The notes under the pieces were generated by a model. That model made no database searches. It was not told the DNA's origin and saw only the letters and a list, made by a program, of their open reading frames with translations. A stretch of 64,000 nucleotides of DNA, taken from positions 6,790,501 to 6,854,500 of the forward strand of contig NC_069086.1 in the NCBI RefSeq assembly GCF_947172395.1. Reading direction: 5' to 3'. This DNA is from Bicyclus anynana. Its lineage: Eukaryota; Arthropoda; Insecta; Lepidoptera; Nymphalidae. Of this stretch, positions 10,700 through 22,977 are shown one piece after another (the stretch's first letter is position 1; every line of letters starts with the position of its first letter). Position numbers and translations under genes: made by a program.

Positions 10700-11670
10700 T
10701 ACTGACAACCTGACAACCTTTTATTAGTCACGTGAAAATTTATAATCATGATGAAATTACAAATATTTACACATGCAAAGTTATTGAGAAAACTGAAGCC
10801 TACTTTCGTAAGCTACATTGTAAAATGATCTTTATGTACTGCGCGTCGGTTGCTGCGCACTGCTTGTTCTGTGATAACAATGTGATAAGAGTAGTCAGAC
10901 GAGCCCCCCGTTTTATGTTTGTCTCGTATCACTTGCTCCCTTTGTTTAATTAGTAAAGAATACGGATAAGATAACTTTGTAGAGCCGACTCTCGTTGGAA
11001 TTCAAAACATTCTCGTATTCTCATGTTACCGTTGACGGGAGCTGACACTTGTTTAGTCACGTACAAATATTTTTGCAAGGTTTCCTTTTTGATCGTTTAT
11101 CTATACGTAGTTTAATTATAGGATATTGATATTGTCGCACCGTACAGTCATTTAGCTTCGTATCAGCGCGTAAAAACTAACTACTGAAAATCAAAATGGC
11201 TCTGAGAGGCTCTGGCAAAAGATGACAGTATTGAGAATTTTTCCGCAATAGAAATAATTTGGGGCATGATTTGATGTTTTGGTATCTTGTTATTATCTTG
11301 TTATACTTGGACTAAAACCTGCTTCTTCACAAAGCCTCAACGGTCCAAACTTATGCCATTAGTAGGTACATTAGTACTTGACTATAGTAGGAGCATGGGT
11401 GGACGGCACTGGACTTGACTATTCTCATGCATGCGCTTTTTAAAATGAAGAACGTGTAATCACCACAGACTTTTAGCCCATTATAGATTCTGTATTAGTG
11501 GAGAATTATAAAGTTCGTGTGTACCGTGCGAAATTTTACCCAATTGACCTCCTTGCGGATGATTCGAGTTCATTTCTGTAATTGATGCCTGGGTTAAGTC
11601 GGTGCAGCGAGAAGTGTGTAATTGAATGATTGGCGGTGGCGCCAGCTGGACACCTCTCGAGATGATCTCA
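10700..11670. other. non-coding stretch
   Basis: Mixed AT-rich sequence with no supported exon. The 73-residue frame at 10732-10953 lacks splice or codon-use support. Confidence 0.4.
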
Positions 11671-11712
11671 GTGATGTACTGCAGGCGCATCCGTCCGCCT
11701 GCGGTACATCAC
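11671..11712. repeat. 17-bp inverted repeat (one mismatch), 8-nt spacer
   Basis: GTGATGTACTGCAGGCG (11671-11687) pairs with CGCCTGCGGTACATCAC (11696-11712), leaving one mismatch. It lies in a locally GC-rich patch. Confidence 0.85.
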
Positions 11713-11889
11713 CGTGGGTACTTATGTGTACTGCGCACTTCTTGGACTCTTCTAACACACACATACACATAAAGGTACGTGCTCTTAGCCGGCCGTCGGC
11801 AGCAACGACGATACGAAATAATTTCCCTGGCTTGATACTTTATAGAAATACTTGGAAATTGGAAAAATCAGAGGCGAAAAGCTTTCCGA

Positions 11890-12007
11890 TGTCCGATTTG
11901 AAAAATTCTTTCAGTGTTAGATAGCCCATTTATCGAAGAAGGCTATTTTATCCCCGTATTCCTACGGGAACGGGAACCATGCGGGTGAAACCGCGCGGCG
12001 TCTACTA
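11890..12007 (+). mobile_element. Helitron-like element, 5'-truncated
   Basis: It starts within the TCCGATTTGAAAAATTC box and runs through CCGTATTCCTACGGGAACGG to CGCGCGGCGTCTACTAG, followed by T. Confidence 0.85.
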
Positions 12008-13240
12008 GTAAAGAATACAGGAGTAAAAGACCTAAAGAAGCAGTAACGCAAATCCCTCTTCCCGCTAATGTCTAAGTCTAAGTCGGTAGTGGTGGTGGAG
12101 TCAGACTTATCGGGGTTGAACAACAAGCCCGTACGTAATAGTATTTTTACGGAACCTCTGAGAAAAAAATCTCACATACACACAAACTTTTGCCTTTCAA
12201 AAAAACCCATCTCAATTGTAACGAGGATGCGCATTTGCGTCACAATTCCAAATTGAGAGTGATCGAACCTCATGCTCGGAGCATGTTTACATCATACATC
12301 TCTAACATTGTTTACTACGAGTATTGGCATTTGAATCCGAACATCCTTAGGGATTATAAATCATTAGGTTTATGGCATCTGTATTGGATTTCGGAGAATC
12401 TATGCTGGATGGAGTTTGTGACTATCTTTTGCAAATATGTTGCAGTATGCCCCGTTTTCTGCTTCGCTAAGCTTTTGAAATCGTTCGAGCTATAATAATT
12501 CGATAGTAAAACTAAGAGACTCCGCTCACTTACAACTTTTAGTTTAGACTAGACTTAGTCGGCCGATTATAGAACAGGTATAGCGATTGTATGGCAGCCC
12601 GCACATCTTTCCAACTAAATCGTCCAACTAAATCACGTGCAATTAAAAAGTCGTCCAACTATCGGCCAACTAAAAATTGTCAGTGAGAGGCCCTAAGGGT
12701 ACACACATCATGTTTTCAAATTCAACAACAAAAATAATGACATTGTTTCTACTAAAAAAAAGACAATTGTATCTTTTATTTAGAAGATTATAACGAGATC
12801 CTAACCAAACCATAGAAAATGTTATATTTTTAATTTTTTTTGTATAATTTTAGTATTAACATTGTTATGTGCACAATACAATATGAGTTACTTTGGTATG
12901 CCGAAAAATGTATGTCTACAAATGTAAGTAATAAAACAGTACGTGATAATGATACTCCAAAGTATCGTATGTTTAATGTCAAAGGAGTATTGCGTTGTAA
13001 CAACGTGGTGAGTTTGTATGTATGTACATTGAACAAGCTTTAGATATTTTTTATTTCTAAAATAAACCATTAAAGTTGTTATTTCATGGAAGGCCTTTTA
13101 TAAAGAAACAGTGACTCTTTTTGTTGCTTTTTTCCTAATTTTCTTTTCTTCCAAACCGACTAACAACAAACAACCGAGAGCAAAATAAAAAACAAATCTT
13201 GAGAGTAGTCAAGGGACACCCGGATGGAACTATGTTGTTA
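12008..13240. other. non-coding stretch with two overlapping short frames
   Basis: Frames at 12068-12256 and 12190-12495 overlap in different phases and have no recognisable domain. 12600-12700 repeats the word GTCCAACTA several times. Nothing here can be called a gene. Confidence 0.35.
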
Positions 13241-13552
13241 TTCGTCGTCATCAACCCATATTCGGCTCACTGCTGAGCTCGAGTCTCCTCTCAGAATGAG
13301 AGGGATTAGGCCAATAGTCCACCACGCTGGCCCAATGCGGATTGGCAGACTTCACATACGCAGAGAATTAAGATAATTCTCTGGTATGCAGGTTTCCTCA
13401 CGATGTTTTCCTTCACCGTTTGAGACACGTGATATTTAATTTCTTAAAATGCACACAACTGAAAAGTTGGAGGTGCATGCCCCGGACCGGATTCGAACCC
13501 ACACCCTCCGGAATCGGAGGCAGAGGTCATATCCACTGGGCTATCACGGCTT
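13241..13552 (-). mobile_element. tRNA-derived SINE, family B, full length
   Basis: Read on the - strand, the head is GTGATAGCCCAGTGGATATG (A-box-like) and GGTTCGAATCC follows as the B box (about 13489-13500 on +). The body includes the complements of TTAAGATAATTCTCTGG and GGCCAATAGTCCACCACG. The tail lies at CATCAACCCATATTCGG. Copies: 18385, 27236, 39724. The two overlapping + open frames here translate this SINE. Confidence 0.9.
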
Positions 13553-15169
13553 GTTTGTTATTATTTTTTATTATTTATTATGTACAAAAAACCTGTATAC
13601 ACTCACAAAAATAATCGTCGCGACACCACACTGTTCAATGCGAAATTTAGACGAAACGAAAATAATTGGCTTGCTTTCTATGAGAGAGACACGCGCACGC
13701 CGTACGGCTTACAACTATAGCAAAAAGTGTCGTTACAACTTTTGGTCTTATTTTTTTCCGTCTAGCCCCCTTTCGCAACGCGCTATAAGGAACTTCGTAT
13801 CAACATCAAAATCTTGCAAGCTAAATTTGAATTTTAAAGGGACTAACAAGCATTTGATATACAAATAAGATCCACAACATAAAGTTATGTTAATGTTATG
13901 ACGTGTGTCGTAGTCGGTGGCGTGTATTTCAAAGATAAAAGCAATGCATACCCTGCGGATTCATTACGTAGCTGTATTGGAGGTGGAATTTCCCATTTTG
14001 TACAATTTGTACGTATAGAGTCTTCCCTAGTTAAAAACATCATGCACACCACTGTGAGTAGTGACCCTAGTTTCTGTATCAACGGCGTGGTTTGATTCCC
14101 ACAACATGTATATTTATGTGTGTGTGATGAGCATAGGTGTTCCCAGTGTCTGAGTGACGTACTATGTATATGATGAAATCAGCTATCTGACGTTTCAAAA
14201 CTGTTAACATAGTCTCATTAAAATAAATAAACTTAAGACTTGACTTTATTTAGTACCCATAACACAGACGGCTGAACATAACATTAAACATAAATAAAAT
14301 TAAAAAAATATAGTAAAGGAGACGGTCCATTTCAGGTCCACTCTTGTACCCCGTATCATTAAAATTTTAAAAAATACAAGAATCTTATTAAAATTTATTA
14401 AAGTGAATAAATGTAGCTAAATAAAAAGAAATAAATAAAATTAAAACCCAAGTTTTTGAGTTATATCAAGATGGCGCCCTGAAAGCAACTATGACATGTC
14501 AATTGACAGCAAACGTCAAATCGACTACAGCATTGAAAACGTCATCAATCCGCCATTATTACCCTTAGTAATGTTGCATTTCTTGGGAGATAATGAATAT
14601 TATTTCGAAAGAATTAAAGTAAATTCGTAGATTTTTATAATCAAAAATAGTTAAAAAAAATATTTTCTTTTATTTCCGCTAGGGTACAATGACTGGATCT
14701 GGGCTCCATACAATTTTGGACCATCTACTTTTGTGTCACCAGCGAACATAATATTATCAGTGAAATTACTCGTATATACCTATATCTACCATCTAAATTA
14801 ACACGACCAAGCGAAAAATATGGTTCAAGAGTGGAGAGATAAGGCGTAAGGCGTGTCTTTAAAGCATATCTAAGTGTTTAAAGTTGTGAAAGTTGGGGAA
14901 AATTTAAGTCGCCGCGACGTTTCTCACTTAAATGAGGTTTCGTATTCTTGGCATATCTAAATGGAACAGCTGAAGTTTTAATCTAGATCTTAGGTTACGT
15001 CGCGAGAAAATCTTAAAACATGTGTGAGTATATTATATACTAACGGAGCCTAGAGGTTGTCGTGATTCGATGACATGCAATGAAGATCTTTTAGATCGAC
15101 TGTCTAAATAGGTGTATGTTGCCCCGCTGCATACACTATGTATGTCTCAATATTACGCCTAAAAAGTGA
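13553..15169. other. non-coding stretch
   Basis: AT-rich. The mirrored frames at 13885-14095 are antisense shadows of each other and show no coding signal. Confidence 0.4.
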
Positions 15170-15250
15170 AAGGTGCGCAACCGAGGAGCAGCAGGCCGCA
15201 GCGTGCGCGCCCGCCAACAGCGTGCATCCTCGTCCATATCACGGTACATC
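15170..15250 (+). other. isolated GC-rich patch, possible exon or leader
   Basis: A stretch starting GCGCAACCGAGGAGCAGCAG and continuing through GCGTGCGCGCCCGCC stands out from its AT-rich neighbourhood. It is open in one frame, but no convincing acceptor, donor or homology is visible. It could be an exon, a promoter patch or an old repeat. Confidence 0.2.
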
Positions 15251-16351
15251 GAATTTCACTGCCTATATTTTTTTCATACCAGGGGCTATAATATGAAAAA
15301 TCGATTCTTAAGGAGTAAACTCCAAAAAGTCTTTGTTGTCTTTTTTTATATTTTTTTCCAAATTTTCAATAAAATCATAAAAATGGGTCCAGCCGTTTTT
15401 GAGTTAATGGGTTTAACTCACCTGACTCTGATAACATATAACTATAAAATATATATATTCATATGTATTATAGAGATACCACCATGTGTGACGATATTCT
15501 TTTTTTGTAGACATATGTAATTACATATTGATAAAAAATGATAACTGCTTCATTATTATCTAATGTAAAATTTGCTGTGGACGTGTAACATACGAAATTC
15601 GATAGTAGTTTGATTAGAATGTATTTATGAAAAATTGACACAGAACTGTTTTTAGGTTTCAGTTGAGTTATAATGTCTGTGATTTAGAGTGGTGTTAGAT
15701 TTGTTTATATAGGAATGAATTTTCTCAGTTTACTAGGGTATGTACGACATTTTTTTTATGTTCAGTATTATAATTATGAATATGTATTGAGATATTTTAT
15801 ACAGATATAAATGTTATGTTATTTCTAGCCCGGAATCCGTAGAACATTTTTTACAACTGATTGCTAGAGTAGCTTCATCTCGATGAGACGATCAACATTT
15901 TTATTCAAGAAAATTCTTGATTCTGTTAGCTAACTGAGTTACCAGGAATTGAAAATTTCTGAGCGTCGAAACGAGATAATGTACCACGCAATTTGTAGGA
16001 CATTAAGTTGTATAACTATTGATTAAGCAACAGTATAAAACAGCTGGTTAGTAACAACTAAAAATTAACTTAATAGTAGTCAATTGTAAAAAATGTTCTA
16101 CGGATCCCTAACTTTTCTACATTCAAAAGACTGTTTAGTTTTGAATGTAGTAGCTAGTAAGGTGTTGACAGGTGCGTTGGTTTGTAAAACTGAAAGAGCA
16201 TCAGCAAGCAACGGTATTTTGATAAACGGATTTCGATGTCACACCTACCTACGTCTCCCTCAGTTCACTCTAAATAATTTATCATCAAGTTTCTGCTGTG
16301 TTGGTATGCAGAATTCTTCAAAGTTATTAAATTCTTAAAATTAAATTAAAT
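15251..16351. other. non-coding stretch
   Basis: AT-rich, without a recognised repeat or exon. Confidence 0.4.
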
Positions 16352-16529
16352 TCTTTGTTTGTTTGTTTGATTGATTGAACGCGCTAACCTCAGGAACTAC
16401 TGGTCTGATTTGAAAAATTCTTTCAGTGTTAGATAGCCTATTTATCGAGAAAGGCTATAGGCTATATATTTTCCCCGTATTCCTACGGGAACGGGAACCA
16501 AGCGGGTGAAACCGCGCGGAGTCAGCTAG
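16352..16529 (+). mobile_element. Helitron-like element
   Basis: CTTTGTTTGTTTGTTTGATT, TCTGATTTGAAAAATTC, and TCCTACGGGAACGGGAACC appear in order. The 3' end is CGCGCGGAGTCAGCTAG followed by T. The 5' TCTATACTAATATTATA terminus is missing. Confidence 0.85.
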
Positions 16530-16561
16530 TGTAATTATATAAGTTATTTAGGCTTGTAAAA

Positions 16562-16870
16562 TTTGGCTAGGCAGGGAGAACAACACGAGCGGAGAAGGGG
16601 AGTGCTAATCGATTGTCAAGGAATTCGTGAACCCTATATCCATTGGTCACAAGTCCTGGACTTTGCTCGGAGTTTTTCTCTCTGCCACGCGATAGACCCG
16701 GCTCTCGCACAGTGAATCCATGGATTGCTAGTCCACATCCGTTGAGTTTATTTTCGACTATTCTTGGCAGGACCTGACTTCCAAACCGATAGTCTTTACA
16801 GATAATCAAACTTGACGTTTCAAAAGTGCTTGTAAAAAAAGCCTCCTTGAAATTTTAATTTTCATTATAA
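16562..16870 (+). mobile_element. LINE 3'-terminal fragment
   Basis: The tail TTGACGTTTCAAAAGTGCTT then GTAAAAAAAGCCTCCTTGAA matches 63585-63745. An 80-residue antisense frame over it is discounted. Confidence 0.65.
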
Positions 16871-17084
16871 CATCCTAAGGATCTATATATATATCTATCT
16901 TCCGGGATTACTCGTAGACGAACTCGTAGATAGTATTAAAGTGTGGTTCTCTGTAGATAACTGATTACACTATTTTGATGCTACATAAAACCACAGAATG
17001 ATATAGAACGGGTCTTTACAAGCAGCGCGGTGAGGCCGGTGAAACCCATAAAAAAACAGTTTTTTTAAATATTTAAAAACATAA

Positions 17085-17232
17085 GACGACATTTTTTATG
17101 GAATAGTATTGAAGATTACTGATGCGACGCTTTGTGTCGTACTGACTCTAGAATGTATTCGTTTTTTAATTTGTATTTGGAATGACTGCGTCACGGCCGT
17201 GATCCTTGCGCTCTGTCTGTCTATTATTCTTT
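17085..17232. repeat. dispersed repeat with ACTCTAGAATGTATT, copy 1
   Basis: TGACTCTAGAATGTATTCGT, TTTAATTTGTATTTGGAATG, and CTCTGTCTGTCTATTATT recur in diverged form at 24640-24765. In both places a Helitron-like element follows directly. Confidence 0.55.
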
Positions 17233-17235
17233 AAC

Positions 17236-17610
17236 AAGCTGACGCCCGCGATTTCGTCCGCATGGGATTTAGCTTTTCACAAATCCCTCTGGAACCATGG
17301 ATTTTTCCGGGATAAAAAGTAGCCTATGTGTTAATCCAGGATATAGTATATCTTAATACAAAATTTCAGCTAATTCGGTTTAGTAGTCGAGGCGTCAAAG
17401 AGTAACAAACATTCGTATCATCAAAATCATCAGTTTTCACAAATCTCGGGAAACCATTTTTGAGGGATAAAAAGTAGCCAATGTGTTAATGCAGAATAAA
17501 ATCTATTTTCGTTCGAAATTTCGGCCAAATCGCTTCAGTAGTAGCGGCGTTAAAAAGTAACAAACATCCAAACATCCATACAAACTTTCGCGTTTATAAT
17601 ATTAGTAGGA
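17236..17610 (-). mobile_element. Helitron-like element with internal duplication
   Basis: On the - strand it starts TCCTACTAATATTATAAACG at 17610 and ends near GCGGACGAAATCGCGGGCGT at 17236. The block AAATC..GG(A)ACCAT..GGGATAAAAAGTAGCC appears twice, at about 17280-17400 and 17437-17570. This indicates a tandem internal duplication or insertion of a related copy. Same subfamily as 52656-52839. Confidence 0.75.
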
Positions 17611-18049
17611 TCTGTGCATAAAATAACTGCAGTTTTTCCTATTAATGTAACAAACAAACAAACAAATGGCTTTTATTTATATAACTTACTTTACAGTTAA
17701 AGTTACTTTACAGTTTACTGATGTAAAACTTGTAGGTTACGTTACGAAAAGTGTGACCGGGCCAACACTTAATCTTTTCAAATAACACACGACTCATCAT
17801 TAGTGTATGGTAATACGATCTACGCTACTTCCTCTATGTCACACGAGTATGCTACGACGTTGGCAGTGAAACTAAACACGAGCGTTAAACCCAATTAGAA
17901 CGAAGCCAAAGAAATCTATATAGATACATTTACGATTATATACTGTTTTGTATCTTACATAAGTTAATTAACAGATTTGTAGTGGAATGAACAAATTACT
18001 TAAGGGTTTTAATACCTTAGATTACGATTGCACATCATAATATATCCTA

Positions 18050-18290
18050 CTATAGCTTGGCAAATTTGTTGATGATAATCCCATGGTATGCGGGCGACGG
18101 GGGACGAGGGCTGCGCGCGTGGCACGGGCTGGAAGTGAGGTGCTTCACTCTTCAGTTGTGGCCAGTCACTGTCGACGACAGCTCATATTTAAAGACCTGC
18201 GGCTGTCTGAATAAAACGGACATGATATAGAATTTTGAAAAAATCCCCCGCGGACCATCGGGTGTGTTATGAAGGAATTTGCCAAGCTAC
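18050..18290. mobile_element. MITE, TATAG(T/C)(C/T)TGGCAA family, copy 3 with insert
   Basis: The ends are CTATAGCTTGGCAAATTTGT and GGAATTTGCCAAGCTA. Compared with copies at 5438 and 8117 it has about 90 extra bases in the middle (about 18150-18243), absent from the others. Confidence 0.8.
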
Positions 18291-18384
18291 GAGTATAGCG
18301 CCAGTCACATAAGTCTGCGCTCACTTAGCAGCGCACTCAGGGTAGGCTTATTTGTGCAGTGAAAAAATATCAATATGGTTATGC

Positions 18385-18515
18385 CATCATCATCATTAAC
18401 AACCCATATTTGGCTCACTGTTGAGCACCTGTCTTCTCTCAGAATGACAGGGGTTAGGCTAATAGTCCACCACGCTAGTCCAATGCGGATTGGCAGACTT
18501 CACACACGCAGAAAA
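18385..18515 (-). mobile_element. SINE family B, 3' part only
   Basis: On + it reads CATCATCATTAACAACCCAT, GGTTAGGCTAATAGTCCACC, and CAATGCGGATTGGCAGACTT. The tRNA head is absent. Confidence 0.85.
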
Positions 18516-18857
18516 TTAAGGAAAATAAATTTTCAGTTTAGAATCGCATCATGTCGTTTGCTATCAGAGTCTTTCAGTTGTTTAAGATATCATGTATTAG
18601 CCTTATCCTGCAACCTTGTTTAAGGACCTTTATGATGTCCTAATCTATCTGTTGTGATTTATTTGTCGCATTTGGCATTACATGCGTGTGACATGTAGGC
18701 GTACTAAACGGGATGACGAATCGTATTAAGCGTTAGGAAATGTATGAAAACATGTCTGAAGTTGTAGGGACTGGCGTAAAATTACGTATTATGTGGGAAA
18801 TCGTTTTAAGCATGATCGTCTTAAGCGGGTTCTACTGTATTTTATATTGAGTTAATG

Positions 18858-19169
18858 CTCAGACCAATTATTGTATAGGACCTGCCTCGCCAGACGTTAC
18901 TTTTCTGTCAAAGTATATGATCAACGATCTAATGCGATTATAAACACTGTATCTATAGAATCGATGTTAAATAGTTGTAATCGTGTTCGTCGGTTAAAGA
19001 GCTCCGTAAAAATACCTTTTTGTGTAATTGAATGGTGTAAAAAACGGACAAAAACGTCTAGTTTAGTATAAGATATATACCAAATCTAAGCTCGTTTTCC
19101 TCAGAAAATGACAGACAATTTTGTTCGTGACAATGAGTGCGATACAGGTCCTTTTATAATTGGTCTGAG
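18858..19169. mobile_element. hAT-type MITE with perfect 8-bp target duplication
   Basis: The ends CTCAGACCAATTAT..AGGACCTG and CAGGTCC..ATAATTGGTCTGAG are inverted over about 25 bp. The element is flanked by AGTTAATG at 18850-18857 and at 19170-19177. A second copy of the same family is at 57579-57873. An 8-bp duplication is diagnostic of hAT (also seen in P elements). A 66-residue frame across it has no support as a gene. Confidence 0.92.
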
Positions 19170-19177
19170 AGTTAATG

Positions 19178-19708
19178 TTTACGATGTAGTACGTTGATTC
19201 TTTTGTGATCAACAACATTTACCTTGTAGGTTGTGCCACGTTTACGCTGTAACAATCTCATTTCCCCGAAGGCATGTTTGCCATCACTCTCGGGAGTAAA
19301 CCTATCAAGATAAAGTAAAAATGTTTGTACAACACGCCTTGTCATTGTTCCCTGAGCGACTAAATATTCAATCACATGTAAACTAAGAGCCGGTGACTAA
19401 ATACATGGATGTATTTATTCCAATTGAAATTTTACTATATCGTTACAAAGCGTGCGTCTTACGCCTGCAGATTTTAATTTTTTTGAGTCTAAGTATGTCA
19501 TTGTTGATTTTTCATATGACAACAATGTTTTATCTCAATCGATATAAGAATATCACTTTACCATGTTGCACTATTGTCGTACTTTTTAGCTTTACTAGCT
19601 CAGATTGTAAAATAGATTCTGAATTAGTTACTATTATATGATTGACTTCGTTTAGAAAAAAAAAAGAATATTGACGGCCTATTGAAAAAAGGAAAATTGA
19701 AAATTTAG
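19178..19708. other. non-coding stretch
   Basis: AT-rich sequence with no recognised feature. Confidence 0.4.
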
Positions 19709-20000
19709 GCGGCCTCCGTGGTGCGCGGTGGATTTACAAAACGGAGGTCCTGGGTTCGATCCCCCACTGGGCCGATTAAGAGTTTTCTTAATTGGTCTAG
19801 GTCTGGCTGGTGGGAGGCTTCGGCCGTGGCTACCACCGAAAAGACACACAAACCGAAAGAATTCAGGAAGGTTGTGGATTGTCTTCATACTCCTAACAAG
19901 TAAGCCTGCTACCATCTTAAATTACATCATCACTTACCATCAGGTGAGATTGTGGTCAAGGGCTAACTTGTAAAGATTAAAAAATAATAATAATAATAAT
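19709..20000 (+). mobile_element. SINE family A, near full length
   Basis: The head GGCCTCCGTGGTGCGCGGTGG and B box GGTTCGATCCC (about 19753) are both intact. The body has a shortened middle, and the end is GGGCTAACTTGTAAAGATTA followed by an (AAT)n-type tail to 20000. The tail and clean boxes suggest a relatively young insertion. Both strands carry open frames that are translated SINE. Confidence 0.9.
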
Positions 20001-21434
20001 CGTGGTCAAAAACATTGCCAACATTCTTTTCCTTTTGAAAATGACTGAATTCGCATAACTCGTACTATTTAAAATAAAAACTTAATATATTATGTGATGT
20101 TACTACTACTGTTGGCTTTAATGTTTGTGTAAGTTTTGTTTTACTTTAAAGCTATTAATATTATAATATTTCTTAATTAATTTAGTCTAGTCACCTCACA
20201 CAATTTCACTTCAAAACCATTTTGAAGTTACGCCTCACCTATATTGTACTGTAGGCTCTTGGTACTAGGAGTTTTTAAAATATTGTACATTATATATATT
20301 CAGTTTTATCACAAAAGAAAACTCTATAAAATATACTGTGTTGGAAACTTTAGGAAGTTAATTAACTCATGTAGAGCAATGTACTTACCTAATTATAAAT
20401 AACTGAGTCATAATGAAAAACCTTCAGCGTTGGTTGGTGAACTTTGTAGACTGATTAAATTGTCTTTTCACCAATTTTCATATTAAAAACAACTTGTATT
20501 ATAAAGTCAAAAAAGGATTGTAAGAAACGCCGAACTATTTTCGTTATGTAAGGAACCTTTAGATCCCTGTTGATATTAATAGCATAAGAAAGAAAAAGGT
20601 AATGCCACACATAACATAATACAAAATTATAAATAGATAGGTGGCGCAACTGTCTACTCGAACAGTGGAAACAAAAAATAAATGTTATGCAATTTGTGGC
20701 GTATTCTAGAAAAAGGCCCCAACATTTTTCCGCTTCCTATGAAAAAGTAACAAAACACAAGTTTTCACAAAATTTTAAACTGTTTAGAATTCTTATTTTG
20801 TGTAATTGACGGACATGTGAGTAGTAGATGGCCCGCTTGATGGTAAGTGACAAACGATCGCTTATAAACAGAGACAGATCGGCATGGAAGAGAAACGTCG
20901 TACAAAATGACGTCCTGTGCCCATTTTACCTGAAGCGTAAGTTAAAAGCCTCATGTGGCTAAATAACCCCAAAATGCCCGCCATTTAAACCAACTAAAAT
21001 AACCTGGGAATCAAACCTCCCGTTCAAAACATAATTAAATCAAATACGTTAGCAAAACATATTAAATACATACTGACTGAAATACTCGTGGTAATTAGGA
21101 CCTCCTTTTTCGACAAACAAGCGAGGAACTTTACCAGCGCTAACCCATATCGTACAGTTGGGCAGTTTTCGGTATTTAATTTGGGCCTGTTTATTATTCT
21201 AACCCATATCTGAAGGCCTACAAGTTTTTATACGGGGTGATTGTTATCTGGTTTCAACAAATTATTCCACCGGCGTTAAAGGATTAACCAGAGGTTAACG
21301 ATTGTTATCAGATGTTTACGGTAATAACTGAGGCTGACAGCTTTATTGAAGGGAACAAAAAAATATAGCAGCTGGTATCTTACCCACTACTTTCCCATAT
21401 ACCTATTGTAATTTTTAAATAGTTTAGAATTGTC
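20001..21434. other. non-coding stretch
   Basis: AT-rich. 20816-21030 has SINE-like words (GATGGTAAGTGACAAACGAT) and a possible B-box complement (GGGAATCAAACCTCC), which hints at a worn third SINE type, not called separately. Confidence 0.35.
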
Positions 21435-21615
21435 TCATATTGACAAAGACGAAAATAGATCGCGAAATCTCGAAAACCGCTTGACGTAATTTTTGACGAC
21501 GTTGAAATTTAGCAGGGAGGTAGTATGTAGATAGTAGACGTTCGCTTAGAACGGATTTTACGACACGGCCGGATTAAGGAGTTTTAAGGGCGGAAGAAGT
21601 CGCGGGCGTACGCTA
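21435..21615 (+). mobile_element. Helitron-like 3' portion
   Basis: It ends GAAGAAGTCGCGGGCGTACG followed by CTAG and T (21612-21616), the same terminal hairpin class as 28648, 52656 and 62779. The 5' boundary is approximate. Confidence 0.6.
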
Positions 21616-22794
21616 GTACAATACACATATAATTGGTCTAAAAACACGCTGTGTAATGAGAATTTCGTCGTTTAAAAAATAGTAATGCAGTGCAATGCAA
21701 TATGGAGGGCTATAAATCATTAGTAAACTGCTGGTTGTAGAGTTCAAGTGGTTAAGCACAAGCGATTATTTTGATTTAAACATGACTTGCGGGCTGCTGC
21801 GGTCGTTCTTTAGTGGTATTCGTGAGGCTTGACATTTTGACACACTTGATAAATTCGCGTAGGCACTTTTCATTATTGCTCGCCATTGACTTTAACATTA
21901 ACTTAAAGGTGTGAAGGTCGGTTGAGGTCAAAATATACCTTTTGTATATTGCAGGCAAATTTTATTATCATGAGACCTATAAACATGAATATGTATATTT
22001 AATCCTCATTGCTTAACACGATGCAGAAAGCATTCGTTCGAGTTATAAAGTTTGCATGGTGTTTGTTTTTTTAGTTAGAAGCTTCTACAATGATTAAAGC
22101 TTTTGAATGAATCATTCCTATGTTTTTCATTAATAATAATCAATATTCCCATTTTCCCGTCAAGTAAGCGAAAACCTTGTGCTAGAAGTATATACTAGTA
22201 CAACAGTAGTGCTAGGTTGGTTCGTGAACTTTGTATGATCGTTCTGACTTTAGTCCGATAACTGAACCGCTGAATTACAGAGGCTTAAATTGGGGACAAC
22301 CCTGTTCTGTTCGTCAATATTAAAAGATATCATAGAATTCAACTCCGGGTTTCTGCCTATGTCGCCAATCTCATAGTGATACAATGACCAGAGAATTACA
22401 TTAAGCAAATAAAAGTAACCAGTAGTCGATTGAAAAAGGAAACTCAATGGAGTAATATTAGTTACAAGCTGCATAACATCATCCTGAGCGTGCCGCTTTG
22501 TTTACGTTTGAAATACTAAATGAATATTTCCACAGTTAAAATTTGTATGGCTATACATAGGCATAGGCATACAATGTCCTTGAACTTGATCGGCTGAAGC
22601 ACTATGTTCTACCGACAGCACAGGGCTGCCCATGGGGACACATCAGTCCGATCGTCTCTACAGCCGAGGCTAGAGTCTCACAGGGCTATAGGATACGTCC
22701 TTAGAGACTCATTCCGCCCCTAAATTTATCTCTCTGGCTCGTCTCTGACAGACCTACTGCATTTTAACCAAAAATTATTGGAAATGTAGTATAT
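21616..22794. other. non-coding stretch with a GC patch
   Basis: Mostly AT-rich. 22594-22730 is GC-richer with CACAGGGCT repeated, possibly an unrecognised repeat. No exon signal. Confidence 0.35.
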
Positions 22795-22977
22795 ACGTCC
22801 ACAAATCTGCATCGTACGCATCGTAGGTACTCATCTCAGCAAACGGATTTTAGTATTCTTCGTACAGAAAGCCATACACATGTGTCCACTGATCCGCATC
22901 GAACGAATTCTATATACCTTATATTTAACAATCCGTTTGATGCGATGCTTCCGATACGTACGATACTGTGGACGCCT
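22795..22977. mobile_element. MITE, GGCGTCCACA family, second copy
   Basis: Left CGTCCACAAATCTGCATCG, right CGATACTGTGGACGCC, with the shared interior AACGGATTTTAGTATTCTTC and GTGTCCACTGATCCGCATCG. Homologous to 3705-3888 along its whole length. Confidence 0.75.

Noticed and set aside
12068..12495. two overlapping frames of 62 and 101 codons
   Set aside because: Different phases, no domain, no splice signals and AT-rich codon use.
15413..15430. strong minus-strand donor-like CAG^GTGAGT
   Set aside because: It lies in AT-rich sequence with no open frame or start upstream; a chance match.
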